A DNA stretch of 64,000 nt. Source: Lachnospiraceae bacterium G41 (lineage in GTDB: Bacteria; Bacillota; Clostridia; Lachnospirales; Lachnospiraceae). A model generated the notes under the pieces. It was given only the letters and a program-made list of their open reading frames with translations, was not told where the DNA came from and did not search any database. Shown here in pieces: positions 27,084 through 35,683 of this stretch. Each line of letters opens with the position of its first letter. The first letter of the stretch is position 1. Made by a program: the position numbers and the translations under genes. The stretch is taken from the NCBI GenBank assembly GCA_900100245.1, contig FNEU01000001.1, positions 124,001 to 188,000 on the forward strand. Direction: 5' to 3'.

Positions 27084-27383
27084 TTACGAGGTTTTTATAA
27101 AACTTGAAATTAAGTTTACAGGATAAGTCGTCGAAAGTTTCTTTTTTAATACTTTCGGGAAAGTAACCGTAAAATATTTCTTTAACATCTTCGGCAGAGT
27201 CTTGGTAAATGCATGTTTAAACGAAAGTTTAAAAACAAACCAGCTAAGAGGTCCCACAAGTATAATGAAGAACCATTTAACGAAAAATCCGATGAACAAC
27301 ATCAGGTTTTTTACGAGGAATTTCGTAACCGGATTGTTTACCAGACGATATACACTTTTAATTGTTTTAAAAAATCTGATCAT
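27084..27383 (-). CDS. Small basic hydrophobic protein, function unknown
   Basis: 99 residues; not recognised. A hydrophobic centre (about residues 28-55, KNLMLFIGFFVKWFFIILVGPLSWFVF) is flanked by Lys-rich amphipathic stretches (KTLPKMLKKYFTVTFPKVLKKKL). That looks like a one- or two-pass membrane protein with a basic cytoplasmic tail. Three starts are possible within 12 bases. The ATG at 27383 sits six bases after GGGG and is preferred over the ATG at 27389 and TTG at 27395. An extended -10 (TGGTATAAT on the minus strand, around 27415) and a clear terminator support it being a real single-gene unit. Confidence 0.7.
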   Translation of the reverse strand: MIRFFKTIKSVYRLVNNPVTKFLVKNLMLFIGFFVKWFFIILVGPLSWFVFKLSFKHAFTKTLPKMLKKYFTVTFPKVLKKKLSTTYPVNLISSFIKTS

Positions 27384-27443
27384 ATCCATCCCCAAAATTT
27401 AAACTGTATATATTATACCATAAAAACTGTCTGCAATGAATCC

Positions 27444-29159
27444 TTAAGTTGAGTAAATAGTCAGATAAATCGGAATGAGTATATAAAGGTAAATAACATA
27501 TCTGACAAGTGCAACAGGTCCTAAAAGAAACGTTGCAAAATACATGATTGAAAAAAAGAAAAGCGGGAAATACTTAAACTTCTTCTTTTCGATTACATAT
27601 CCGAAGAAAGTAAGGAACAGCCAGAAAAACGAGCCCGGCGATACCAGATAGGACGAAATCGACCATTTTCTTGCAAAAATCGATTCCTCGATATTCTGAT
27701 GATATTTCTGAACGAAATCAATCTGGGAATTCATCACGGCCGGTTCATAGCATGTAACGGGCCAGTAACCTTTTTCGCCGTCGGGATACAAAGTCAGTTC
27801 AAAACCGGGATACCAGAGACCACAGTTTAAGCAAAGGAATGCATCAGCGAATATACCCTTGTTATCTTTCATAAGGCGGAAATACATTTCTTTTACGGCT
27901 TTTTTGTTTTCCTTATAATATGCCATGTCTACCGTGGACTTGGGAATGTCTGCAATGTAAGGCAGATATTCTCTACCCTCTTCGGGAATAAGCCTTTCAA
28001 TCATCGCTCTGTCGGAGTCAGAAACATGCGCATCTTCTCTGGTGTATACAGCCATTATCTGCTGAATCGGAACCGAATACATTTCACGTCCGTCGGGCTT
28101 GTACGAAGCAAATGACGGAACGAAAACAAGCTTGTAGATAAGAAACATTACAACGAATACCGTAGCTGTAATTCCGACGAGCCATTTCTTTTTCTTTAAA
28201 ACAAACACAAGAGGAATGATAAAGAAAGGTATCACATATACACAATTATTTCTGAAAATGCACATTCCTGTAACGCAGAGACCGATCATAATCGATATCG
28301 CAACCAGAACTATGGGTTTATTACCGCGATTACCGGGCATCTGTGCGGGTTTATTAACGATATCAAGGAGCATTAAGGATAAAATAACCGCAAATATAAA
28401 TTCGATCATAAAATAAGTATCTTTGGTGACCGACAAAACCTCCCAGACGATGGGCGGAAACATACCCAGATAGATAATCGCAATGAAATAAATGACCGGA
28501 TTGCGGGCTTTTTTAAACAAATAGGAAATAATACACGAGAAAGCCATCACGCACTGAAACGCCTGAATGATAACGAAAACGGCGACGCCGTGGTTGATGG
28601 AATACGGATCCTTCGAAACGGCTTTAATAATGGAACCGAGCAAGACCGTATGGAGAATCGGATGAAATTCCGACATATTATTATTTAAATAACTTATATA
28701 CTGTGTTCTAGCATCAAACGCAAAAATGCCGGGGTAAAGTCCCAGGAACTGTATGGTATATATGGTTCCGAGCAGTAAAAATGCAATTAAAAATCTGTAT
28801 CTGAAAAGAATTCCAATAAAGCCCTTCTGCTTTTCGGGACCTTTGAAAACTCTTCCTTCTTCTCTCGCTTTTTGAGCCGCCTGCATTGCAGCTTCCATGG
28901 CTTCTTTTTCTTTGCCTTTTACGAGTTCGGAAATATCGTCAAGATGCGAATAAACGGTGTAAAGAATAATAAGATGCAGCGCAAAGAGAACAAATAAAAC
29001 AAAAAAATAAACGTAGGAGAAATTGTAACGTGAGTATTTGTCAAACTGGATACCGAAAACGGCGAAAATAGAAAAAAGATAAGATAATACAATAATTATT
29101 ACCTTTCTCTGCCAGGAAATATTTTTCAGTTTGAAAAAATATGATTTTTCTTTATCCAT
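27444..29159 (-). CDS. Multi-pass membrane protein, DUF6020-like
   Basis: 571 residues with about twelve predicted membrane segments and a charged cytoplasmic loop early on (ELVKGKEKEAMEAAMQAAQKAREEGRVFKG). A conserved-looking periplasmic part has FAFDARTQYISYLNNNMSEFHPILHTVLLGS, reminiscent of GT-C-type glycosyltransferases or ligases in which acidic and His residues follow the first helices. The DUF6020 name comes from overall resemblance and was not verified. It follows rfbH at about 100 bases. A role in surface polymer assembly is inference from context. Confidence 0.65.
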   Translation of the reverse strand: MDKEKSYFFKLKNISWQRKVIIIVLSYLFSIFAVFGIQFDKYSRYNFSYVYFFVLFVLFALHLIILYTVYSHLDDISELVKGKEKEAMEAAMQAAQKAREEGRVFKGPEKQKGFIGILFRYRFLIAFLLLGTIYTIQFLGLYPGIFAFDARTQYISYLNNNMSEFHPILHTVLLGSIIKAVSKDPYSINHGVAVFVIIQAFQCVMAFSCIISYLFKKARNPVIYFIAIIYLGMFPPIVWEVLSVTKDTYFMIEFIFAVILSLMLLDIVNKPAQMPGNRGNKPIVLVAISIMIGLCVTGMCIFRNNCVYVIPFFIIPLVFVLKKKKWLVGITATVFVVMFLIYKLVFVPSFASYKPDGREMYSVPIQQIMAVYTREDAHVSDSDRAMIERLIPEEGREYLPYIADIPKSTVDMAYYKENKKAVKEMYFRLMKDNKGIFADAFLCLNCGLWYPGFELTLYPDGEKGYWPVTCYEPAVMNSQIDFVQKYHQNIEESIFARKWSISSYLVSPGSFFWLFLTFFGYVIEKKKFKYFPLFFFSIMYFATFLLGPVALVRYVIYLYILIPIYLTIYST

Positions 29160-29259
29160 AATATATATCTGTCCAAAAATAATTTAATGGTATTATAACA
29201 TACTAATATATATCAAAAAAACCAAAAATTGCCTTCGACATATACATATTTTATGAGAA

Positions 29260-30594
29260 TTATTGGGCACTTTTTACAGCCTCAATTATCATGTCTGCCA
29301 TATAGTCAATCATATCGTCAGTCATACCCGGATAAACGCCCACCCAGAATGAATTGTTCATGATAATATCGGTATTCGTATGCTCACCGACTATACGGTA
29401 TCCTCTGCCTTCTTTTCTCATTTGATCAAAGCAGGGATGCTTGGTAAGATTTCCGGCAAAAAGCATTCTCGTCTGAATACCCTTGGACTCGATGAAAGGA
29501 ACGACAAACGAACGCTTAACATCGCCTTTACAGGTAATCATAAATCCGAACCAGCTGGGATTTGAATTTTCACATGCTTCGGGCAAAATAACCTTATCTT
29601 CTATTACTTTTAATCTGTCATAAAGTCTCTTAAAATTCGCTCTTCTTTTCTCAACGAAAGAAGGGAATTTTTCAAGCTGTGCAACGCCTACGGCTGCCTG
29701 CATGTCAGTAGCCTTTAAATTATAGCCGAAGTGAGAATAAACGTATTTATGATCGTAGCCTAAAGGCAGTTCTCCGTACTGTCTGTCAAATCTGTGACCG
29801 CAGAGATTGTCTTTGCCCGAAGGACATGAGCAGTCTCTGCCCCAGTCGCGAAGAGACCTCATAATCTTGTGAAGCAAAGGATTGTCTGTATAAACTGCTC
29901 CGCCTTCGCCCATTGTCATATGATGAGGCGGATAAAAGGATGATGTTCCGATGTCTCCTATGGTACCGGTTAATTTACCTTCATATTCGGAACCCAGGGC
30001 ATCGCAGTTATCTTCGATAAGCCAGAGATTGTGCGCATCGCAGAATTCTTTAACGGTTTTTAAATCAAAAGGATTGCCTAACGTATGTGCTGCCATTACA
30101 ACTTTGGTTTTGTCTGATAAAGCCTTTTCAAGCATCGTGACATCCATGTTATATTGAGGGATTGTAACGTCAATAAATACAGGCACCACACCATACTGAA
30201 TCGCAGGCGTAACCGTGGTCGGAAAGCCTGCAGCTACGGTAATCATTTCATCACCGGGTTTAACCTGTCTCTCTCCTAAAAGAGGAGAAGTCAAAGTCAT
30301 GAAAGCGAGCAAATTGGCTGAAGATCCCGAATTAACAAGCGAGCAAAATCTGACATTTAAATACTCGGCAAACTTCTTTTCAAACGCTGCTGTAAATCTG
30401 CCTGAAGTAAGCCAGAATTCAAGTGCGGAATCAACCAAATTACACATCTCTTTATCATCAAAAACTCTAGATGCATAATTAATTCTGTCACCGGGCTCGA
30501 AAGGCTTCTTAGGAGCCTTAAACTGATTGTAATAATCTTCTACCAGTTTTAATATTTCATTTTTAGCTTCTGCTTCGTTAGTCCATCTGCTCAT
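29260..30594 (-). CDS. rfbH: CDP-4-keto-6-deoxy-D-glucose 3-dehydrase (E1)
   Basis: PMP- and [2Fe-2S]-dependent enzyme that removes the 3-hydroxyl of CDP-4-keto-6-deoxyglucose, giving 3,6-dideoxyhexoses. It has the DegT/AHBA aminotransferase fold (NSGSSANLLAF), but the PLP lysine is replaced by His in FYPPHHMTMGEGG (224/225), the hallmark of E1. The family's cluster motif C-X57-C-X1-C-X7-C is exact here: C197, C255, C257, C265. 444 residues is normal. Its substrate-forming partners are rfbG (31839) and rfbF (56112). The separate reductase (E3) that E1 usually needs is not in the window. Confidence 0.95.
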   Translation of the reverse strand: MSRWTNEAEAKNEILKLVEDYYNQFKAPKKPFEPGDRINYASRVFDDKEMCNLVDSALEFWLTSGRFTAAFEKKFAEYLNVRFCSLVNSGSSANLLAFMTLTSPLLGERQVKPGDEMITVAAGFPTTVTPAIQYGVVPVFIDVTIPQYNMDVTMLEKALSDKTKVVMAAHTLGNPFDLKTVKEFCDAHNLWLIEDNCDALGSEYEGKLTGTIGDIGTSSFYPPHHMTMGEGGAVYTDNPLLHKIMRSLRDWGRDCSCPSGKDNLCGHRFDRQYGELPLGYDHKYVYSHFGYNLKATDMQAAVGVAQLEKFPSFVEKRRANFKRLYDRLKVIEDKVILPEACENSNPSWFGFMITCKGDVKRSFVVPFIESKGIQTRMLFAGNLTKHPCFDQMRKEGRGYRIVGEHTNTDIIMNNSFWVGVYPGMTDDMIDYMADMIIEAVKSAQ

Positions 30595-30665
30595 GTTGTT
30601 TAATCCTTTTACACATTTTATTCTTTAAGATTATAACATTTTTAATTATAATTCACTATATTATT

Positions 30666-31721
30666 TTATGGTTTGTAATGTATTGCATGCAAATACATCC
30701 ATTCAATGTCTTTATTCATATTAGTAGGTATAAGTTTTACTTCGGGATTTTCGTTTTGAAATACCCTGAATAATTCGTCCGCAAAACCTTGTGCCATAAT
30801 TTCAGTATTTGAAAAATCTAATTCAACTTCTTTGAATTTATCTAATCTTTCAGCAATCCTTCTCGCCTGAGACCTTGCAATAGGATTTCTTTCCCGACAA
30901 GCTTCAAAAACTGGAATACGCGTTTTTATGAGCCCTTCATCAATATTCGAAAACTCATCAAAAACTTCTATAGCTTTTCTCGTTGTTTCATTTTCCAATT
31001 CCATAACTACTACCGTTCCTTTCTTTGTAAACTTCATAGCATACGAAAGCAAGTGAGAATTAATTAATTCAAAATCGCCCTCATAGCCCGTCTTGAAAAT
31101 AGCACCGTCTGAAACCAAAGCAAATTTATCAAGCATTTTAGACGTGAAAAAGATACCTTCTCCGGAATGATTTTTAGGGCATGAAGTAAACTTTCCTTTA
31201 TACAGTTCCAAAACAGCTTCTCTTAAATCATTTTCCTTTTTTGCATTTTTATATTTATAATCGAGAATACTTTTAAAAACCCCAATACCATCATCAACAA
31301 TTGTAATTTTTGTAAACAAACAACACATGGTAATATTTACAGTAACCTTTTTGCCAAAGGAATGCTCTATAGAATTATTAAATATCTCCGAAAGGGTATA
31401 ACTCCATATATTTAAAGCATTTTTATTTGTTTTAATTAGTGGTAAAACATCTTCATATATTATTTCATCATCATTTTCAGATAATTGTTTCAAATCATAT
31501 ACAAAATCATATCTTTCAAACACAAAATTATATTTACATTTCCTATCAGAATCTAAACAAATGTGATTATCTGAAATTTCTGAATCAATATATCTTTTTA
31601 CACTTGTCATTGATACGCCAAAAGCATCAGCAACTTTAGATACAACGAATTCATCATCTTCTTGGATTTTACGTAAAAGATATAATTTTATTTCATTTCT
31701 TTTATTCTCATCGAACGACAT
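30666..31721 (-). CDS. HTH - GHKL ATPase - STAS-like (DUF4325) protein
   Basis: 351 residues combining three modules. A winged-helix/HTH segment (about 8-50, FVVSKVADAFGVSMTSVKRYI) is followed by a histidine-kinase-type ATPase (about 90-245) with an N-box EIFNNSIEHS (112-121), a G1 box DDGIGV (143-148) and a G2 box HSGEGI (185-190). A STAS-like DUF4325 domain (about 267-340) then shows NPIARSQARRIAERLDKF...LDFSN...GFADELF. There is no phosphoacceptor His domain. The layout suggests a one-protein partner-switch regulator, which is inference. It has its own promoter right after the rfbG terminator and lies upstream of rfbH, so it may control this surface-sugar region. Confidence 0.8.
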   Translation of the reverse strand: MSFDENKRNEIKLYLLRKIQEDDEFVVSKVADAFGVSMTSVKRYIDSEISDNHICLDSDRKCKYNFVFERYDFVYDLKQLSENDDEIIYEDVLPLIKTNKNALNIWSYTLSEIFNNSIEHSFGKKVTVNITMCCLFTKITIVDDGIGVFKSILDYKYKNAKKENDLREAVLELYKGKFTSCPKNHSGEGIFFTSKMLDKFALVSDGAIFKTGYEGDFELINSHLLSYAMKFTKKGTVVVMELENETTRKAIEVFDEFSNIDEGLIKTRIPVFEACRERNPIARSQARRIAERLDKFKEVELDFSNTEIMAQGFADELFRVFQNENPEVKLIPTNMNKDIEWMYLHAIHYKP

Positions 31722-31758
31722 ATTTATTCCTCACTATGAATTTTGTATCGCTAACTTT

Positions 31759-31786
31759 ATTTTACTATTTACTAACCATAAGTCAA
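31759..31786 (-). promoter_or_regulatory. Promoter of the HTH-ATPase gene
   Basis: Minus strand TTGACT (31781-31786), 16 bases, TAAAAT (31759-31764), directly downstream of the rfbG terminator. Confidence 0.6.
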
Positions 31787-31791
31787 GCGAA

Positions 31792-31818
31792 ATAAAAAAA
31801 GGATGCATTAGCATCCTT
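31792..31818 (-). terminator. Terminator after rfbG
   Basis: Minus strand AAGGATGC-TAAT-GCATCCTT stem followed by TTTTTT, 20 bases past the rfbG stop. Confidence 0.88.
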
Positions 31819-31838
31819 TAAATAGAACATAAAGAATA

Positions 31839-32960
31839 TTATTCTTTAGTTATAAATTCTTTTATCTGTTTTAATGAGAAATCCCTGACATCTCCACCGC
31901 CAAGATAAACATCAGTCCATTCAATAATTTTATCAAGTGCTTCATTTATACTCCATCGTGGAGTCCAAGATAAAGCATTACGCACTTTGGATGAATCGAG
32001 TTTAAGAAAAGCTGCTTCATGAGGTCCGTTATCGCTTAAGTTTTTCCAGCATAATTCCTTCATCTTGCAATTATCTTTGTTACTCTGGTATTTATTCCAT
32101 TTGTCGCAGAATTTTGTAACCATATCTCCAGTAGTAATGCAGTCACAATCATTCGGACCTACATTATAAGCACCTGCAAACGAAGGATTATTGAATTGTT
32201 CCATTGCAACCGAAAGATACACAAATAAAGGCTCCAGCACATGCTGATAAGGTCTGATAGAGAAGGGATTTCGAACAATAATATCCTTTCCTGCTTCTAT
32301 TGCACGAACACAGTCGGGAATAATACGGTCATTAGCAAAATCGCCACCGCCAATCACATTTCCTGCACGACATGTGCTGATTGAAACAATTCTTCCATCG
32401 CTCATCTGACCTGATTCACCACCAAAGAATGAATTCTTATAGGAGTAAGTCACAAGTTCAGAACAGGATTTTGAATTCGAATAAGGATCAAAACCACAGA
32501 GTTCTTCATTTTCTTTGAATGATTCATTTAACTCACGATTAAGATAAACTTTGTCTGTAGTAACATTTACAAAACTCTTTACAGAATCAGTCAGACGTAC
32601 ACATTCTAAAACATTTACTGTGCCCATCACATTAACATCATATGTATAAACAGGCTCTTTATAGGAATCACGTACAATTGGCTGCGCAGCCATATGAATA
32701 ACTATCTCGGGCTTAACCTGATTGAATACATATTTTAAAGTATCCAAATCTCTCACATCTCCGGTAAAATGTGTAATCATGCTCTTAATATCGCAAAGTT
32801 CAAACAACGAAGGATTTGTAGGAGCATTCAAAGAATATCCATACACATCAGCATCAAGAGACTCAAGCAAAAGGCAAATCCAAGATCCCTTAAAACCTGT
32901 GTGTCCGGTTATTAATACTTTTTTATTTTTATAAAATGATTTGAGTTTTTCTATATCCAT
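31839..32960 (-). CDS. rfbG: CDP-glucose 4,6-dehydratase
   Basis: SDR enzyme making CDP-4-keto-6-deoxyglucose from CDP-glucose. The nucleotide loop is ITGHTGFKGSW, which is characteristic of RfbG rather than RmlB. VTTDKVYLN and the catalytic YSNSK (YxxxK) follow. The C-terminal half has PWTPRWSINEAL-type closure. The frame extends to a GTG at 32966; the ATG at 32960 is five bases after GGGG. It supplies RfbH; the first enzyme, RfbF, is 23 kb away at 56112-56894. Confidence 0.94.
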   Translation of the reverse strand: MDIEKLKSFYKNKKVLITGHTGFKGSWICLLLESLDADVYGYSLNAPTNPSLFELCDIKSMITHFTGDVRDLDTLKYVFNQVKPEIVIHMAAQPIVRDSYKEPVYTYDVNVMGTVNVLECVRLTDSVKSFVNVTTDKVYLNRELNESFKENEELCGFDPYSNSKSCSELVTYSYKNSFFGGESGQMSDGRIVSISTCRAGNVIGGGDFANDRIIPDCVRAIEAGKDIIVRNPFSIRPYQHVLEPLFVYLSVAMEQFNNPSFAGAYNVGPNDCDCITTGDMVTKFCDKWNKYQSNKDNCKMKELCWKNLSDNGPHEAAFLKLDSSKVRNALSWTPRWSINEALDKIIEWTDVYLGGGDVRDFSLKQIKEFITKE

Positions 32961-32985
32961 AATCACCCCAATTAATCCATAAAGT

Positions 32986-33015
32986 ATTATACTATATTAT
33001 CAAAAATTTTAACAA
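32986..33015 (-). promoter_or_regulatory. Possible promoter of rfbG
   Basis: Minus strand TTGTTA (33010-33015), 18 bases, TATAAT (32986-32991), about 26 bases before the rfbG ATG. It suggests rfbG can be read separately from the phosphonate genes. Confidence 0.5.
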
Positions 33016-33069
33016 ATTATATTTTCCTTTATCACACGCAAATTAAAATCATAAAAGATATATATAATT

Positions 33070-34191
33070 CTAAAGAGTACTCAGATAATCCATAAAGTTT
33101 TGTTTATTTTCAAGAGCTGTGGTCGTTGGTCTTCCAAGGTCTTCTCTTGCGCCAATAGAACATTTAACTTCTATCAGACTAAGTTCATTTCTTCTCTTTG
33201 CAAGTTCAAGTTCTTTATCTAAATCTTCAAAAGAATTTACTGATACTGCATAAGGATAACCACACACCTTAGCTACACCTACCAAATCTATATTTGAAGC
33301 AACCGTAGGCATTCCTCCTACTGTTTCATGTGCACCGTTATTGATGACAACATGCATTAAGTTATTAGGTTTATTAGAACCAATGACAGCCATTGAGCCC
33401 ATATGCATGAGTACTGCTCCGTCGCCGTCTATGCACCATATACGCTGCTCGGGTTTATTGATTGCAACGCCGAGAGCAATCGATGAACTATGGCCCATGG
33501 AACCGACTGTAAGGAAGTCGTACTTATGACTCTGCTTATTTGCAACTCTTGTCTCAAACAGTTCTCTTGAGGCTTTTCCTGTGGTACTTACAATAGGATC
33601 TTCTCCGCTTGCATCAACTATATGTTTAATGATTTCTTCGCGAATCATTTTGTTGTCGTTTTTATATTCAACTTTGGGAGCATCGGTTAATGCGCCTTTT
33701 CGAATAACAAAAGCTACATCTTTGCCGGAATTAAGTATCTTCCTGAATTCAGTCATCTTTGAAGATAATTCTTCCTCTGTGGTTTCAGGACCAATTATAA
33801 AAGAAGCAATATCCATGTCTTCAAGAAGCTTGACCGTTACCTCGCCCTGAAATATATGCTGAGGTTCATCATGAATGCCAGGTTCGCCTCTCCAGCCGAC
33901 CACAAATATTACTGGAATTGCATATACTTTATCATTTAAAAGAGACGCAACGGGATTGATAATATTTCCTTCGCCCGAATTTTGCATATAAACAACAGGA
34001 ACCTTCCCTGTTGCTAGATGATAACCTGCAGCCAAAGCCGTACAGTTGCCTTCATTCGCAGCAATTATGTGATGCTTAGGATTGATACCATATTTATCCA
34101 TCAGGAAATTACAAAGAGCCTTTAACTGGCTGTCAGGAACACCGGTATAGAAGTCGGAACCAATTATATTTACAAAATTTTCTACTTTCAT
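33070..34191 (-). CDS. ppd: Phosphonopyruvate decarboxylase
   Basis: TPP enzyme that decarboxylates phosphonopyruvate to phosphonoacetaldehyde, pulling the unfavourable PEP mutase step forward. FYTGVPDSQLKAL, HIIAANEGNCTALAAGYHLATG (with the catalytic-type Glu) and QNSGEGNIINPVASL are diagnostic. The TPP site is WCIDGDGAVLMHMG...INNGAHETVGG. The frame is open to 34254, but the ATG at 34191 has AGAGGA six bases upstream and starts at the family's normal N-terminus. It follows pepM. Confidence 0.95.
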   Translation of the reverse strand: MKVENFVNIIGSDFYTGVPDSQLKALCNFLMDKYGINPKHHIIAANEGNCTALAAGYHLATGKVPVVYMQNSGEGNIINPVASLLNDKVYAIPVIFVVGWRGEPGIHDEPQHIFQGEVTVKLLEDMDIASFIIGPETTEEELSSKMTEFRKILNSGKDVAFVIRKGALTDAPKVEYKNDNKMIREEIIKHIVDASGEDPIVSTTGKASRELFETRVANKQSHKYDFLTVGSMGHSSSIALGVAINKPEQRIWCIDGDGAVLMHMGSMAVIGSNKPNNLMHVVINNGAHETVGGMPTVASNIDLVGVAKVCGYPYAVSVNSFEDLDKELELAKRRNELSLIEVKCSIGAREDLGRPTTTALENKQNFMDYLSTL

Positions 34192-34304
34192 TTCAAGTCC
34201 TCTAAAATTTCCAAAAAAATAGTATTCATAAAAGAAGCAAATCGCCGTGAGCATAAAAAGTATATGAAAATCTAATTAGCGATGCTCGATCATCATTTGA
34301 TACA

Positions 34305-35600
34305 TTAAATTTCATCAATAAGCGTAATAATCTTACTTATAGGCATAAGTCTGTCATCAACTTCTTTTGCACGATGATATTTTAATATATCCTCGGCGGT
34401 CTGCTGCATTGCAGGAAATGCTGAACGCGTAAGCTGGTTGGCGTAAATAACAACATTTACTCCGTGCTCGGACAATTCATCTTCAGTAATCGAATTAAAA
34501 CTCGTAGGAACGACTACAATAGGCGTAGTCTTATCTTCCTCACGGAATTTATCACAGAATTCAAGGATTTCCGAAGGGTCTTTTTGCCTCGAGTGAATCA
34601 TGATGCCGTCAGCACCTGCTTCAACGAACGCTTTGGCTCTCAGAAGAGCGTCTTCCATTCCCTTTTCGAGAATCAGAGACTCAATTCGGGCAATAATCAT
34701 AAAATCATCAGTAAGCTGTGCTTTTTTGCCTGCCGAAATTTTAGCGCTAAACTCTTCTATCGAAGCCTGCGTCTGTTCAACTTCAGTTCCGAACAGTGAG
34801 TTCTTTTTAAGTCCGGTCTTATCTTCTATAATCACAGCACTGACGCCTAATCTTTCGAGGCTTCGAACTGTATATACAAAATGCTCGGTCAGTCCACCTG
34901 TATCTCCGTCAAATATTATAGGCTTGGTCGTAACTTCCGTAATATCTTCAATCGTTCTAAAACGGCTTGTCATATCTACGAGCTCGATATCTGGCTTTCC
35001 CTTTGCTGTCGAATCACAAAGAGACGAAATCCACATCGCATCAAACTGATCGAGTTTACCGTCGCATTCAACTACAGTTTTTTCAACAATAAGTCCTGTA
35101 AGACCGCTGTGCGCTTCCATTGCTTTTACGATAGGAGTCATCTTTAATAAATCATGCAGGCGTTTTCTCCTGTATTCAGGCATGGCGAGTTTTTCCCTGA
35201 GCTGTAAGTCTATTTTTCTTACCTTTTCATTATAAGTATAAGGAACATCGATTAGTTCGCCGCCATATTCTTTTATGAGTTCTTCTACGTGGGTTCGGAT
35301 GGTCTTTTCGGGACCGGTAACCCAGTTGTCACCATGGATGATATAATCGGGCTTTATCAGACTTATCACATCATCATAAAGCATATCGTCCTGAATCACG
35401 ACTTCATCTACGCCCTCGAGTGAACGGTAGAGTTTCACTCGTTCATCCTGGCTGACCGTCGGAAATTTGTTGTAGCGAATTAAGGCTTTGTCAGACAAAG
35501 CGCCTATAATCACTCGGCCGTATTTCCGAGTCTCATTAACAATATTCAAATGTCCTTCATGAATTACATCGGTGCAAAAACATGTATATGCTGTCTTCAT
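34305..35600 (-). CDS. pepM: Cytidylyltransferase - phosphoenolpyruvate mutase fusion
   Basis: The C-terminal domain (about 150-431) is PEP mutase, forming the C-P bond of phosphonopyruvate. FDAMW, FDGDTGG (D231) and the signature EDKTGLKKNS (259-268) are all present. The N-terminal domain (1-135) is a nucleotidyltransferase of the TagD/cytidylyltransferase type, with HEGH (14-17) as its HxGH motif. This order is that of Fom1 in fosfomycin synthesis, where the N-terminal domain attaches CMP to a phosphonate. Here the neighbouring transaminase and decarboxylase point to 2-aminoethylphosphonate as product. AAAGGA precedes the ATG. Confidence 0.93.
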   Translation of the reverse strand: MKTAYTCFCTDVIHEGHLNIVNETRKYGRVIIGALSDKALIRYNKFPTVSQDERVKLYRSLEGVDEVVIQDDMLYDDVISLIKPDYIIHGDNWVTGPEKTIRTHVEELIKEYGGELIDVPYTYNEKVRKIDLQLREKLAMPEYRRKRLHDLLKMTPIVKAMEAHSGLTGLIVEKTVVECDGKLDQFDAMWISSLCDSTAKGKPDIELVDMTSRFRTIEDITEVTTKPIIFDGDTGGLTEHFVYTVRSLERLGVSAVIIEDKTGLKKNSLFGTEVEQTQASIEEFSAKISAGKKAQLTDDFMIIARIESLILEKGMEDALLRAKAFVEAGADGIMIHSRQKDPSEILEFCDKFREEDKTTPIVVVPTSFNSITEDELSEHGVNVVIYANQLTRSAFPAMQQTAEDILKYHRAKEVDDRLMPISKIITLIDEI

Positions 35601-35683
35601 AAATGTCCTTTTCTATATATCTTTCAGTAATAATTTGCCTGAATGTCTGTCTTTTATTAACAGAACTTTACTTTCAAATCAAC

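Noticed and set aside
27202-27452. Plus-strand frames opposite the 99-residue protein
   Set aside because: They lack ribosome sites and run antisense to a gene with clear promoter and terminator signals.
34281-34304. Possible hairpin between ppd and pepM
   Set aside because: Only short imperfect complementarity and no T-run; not enough to call a terminator.
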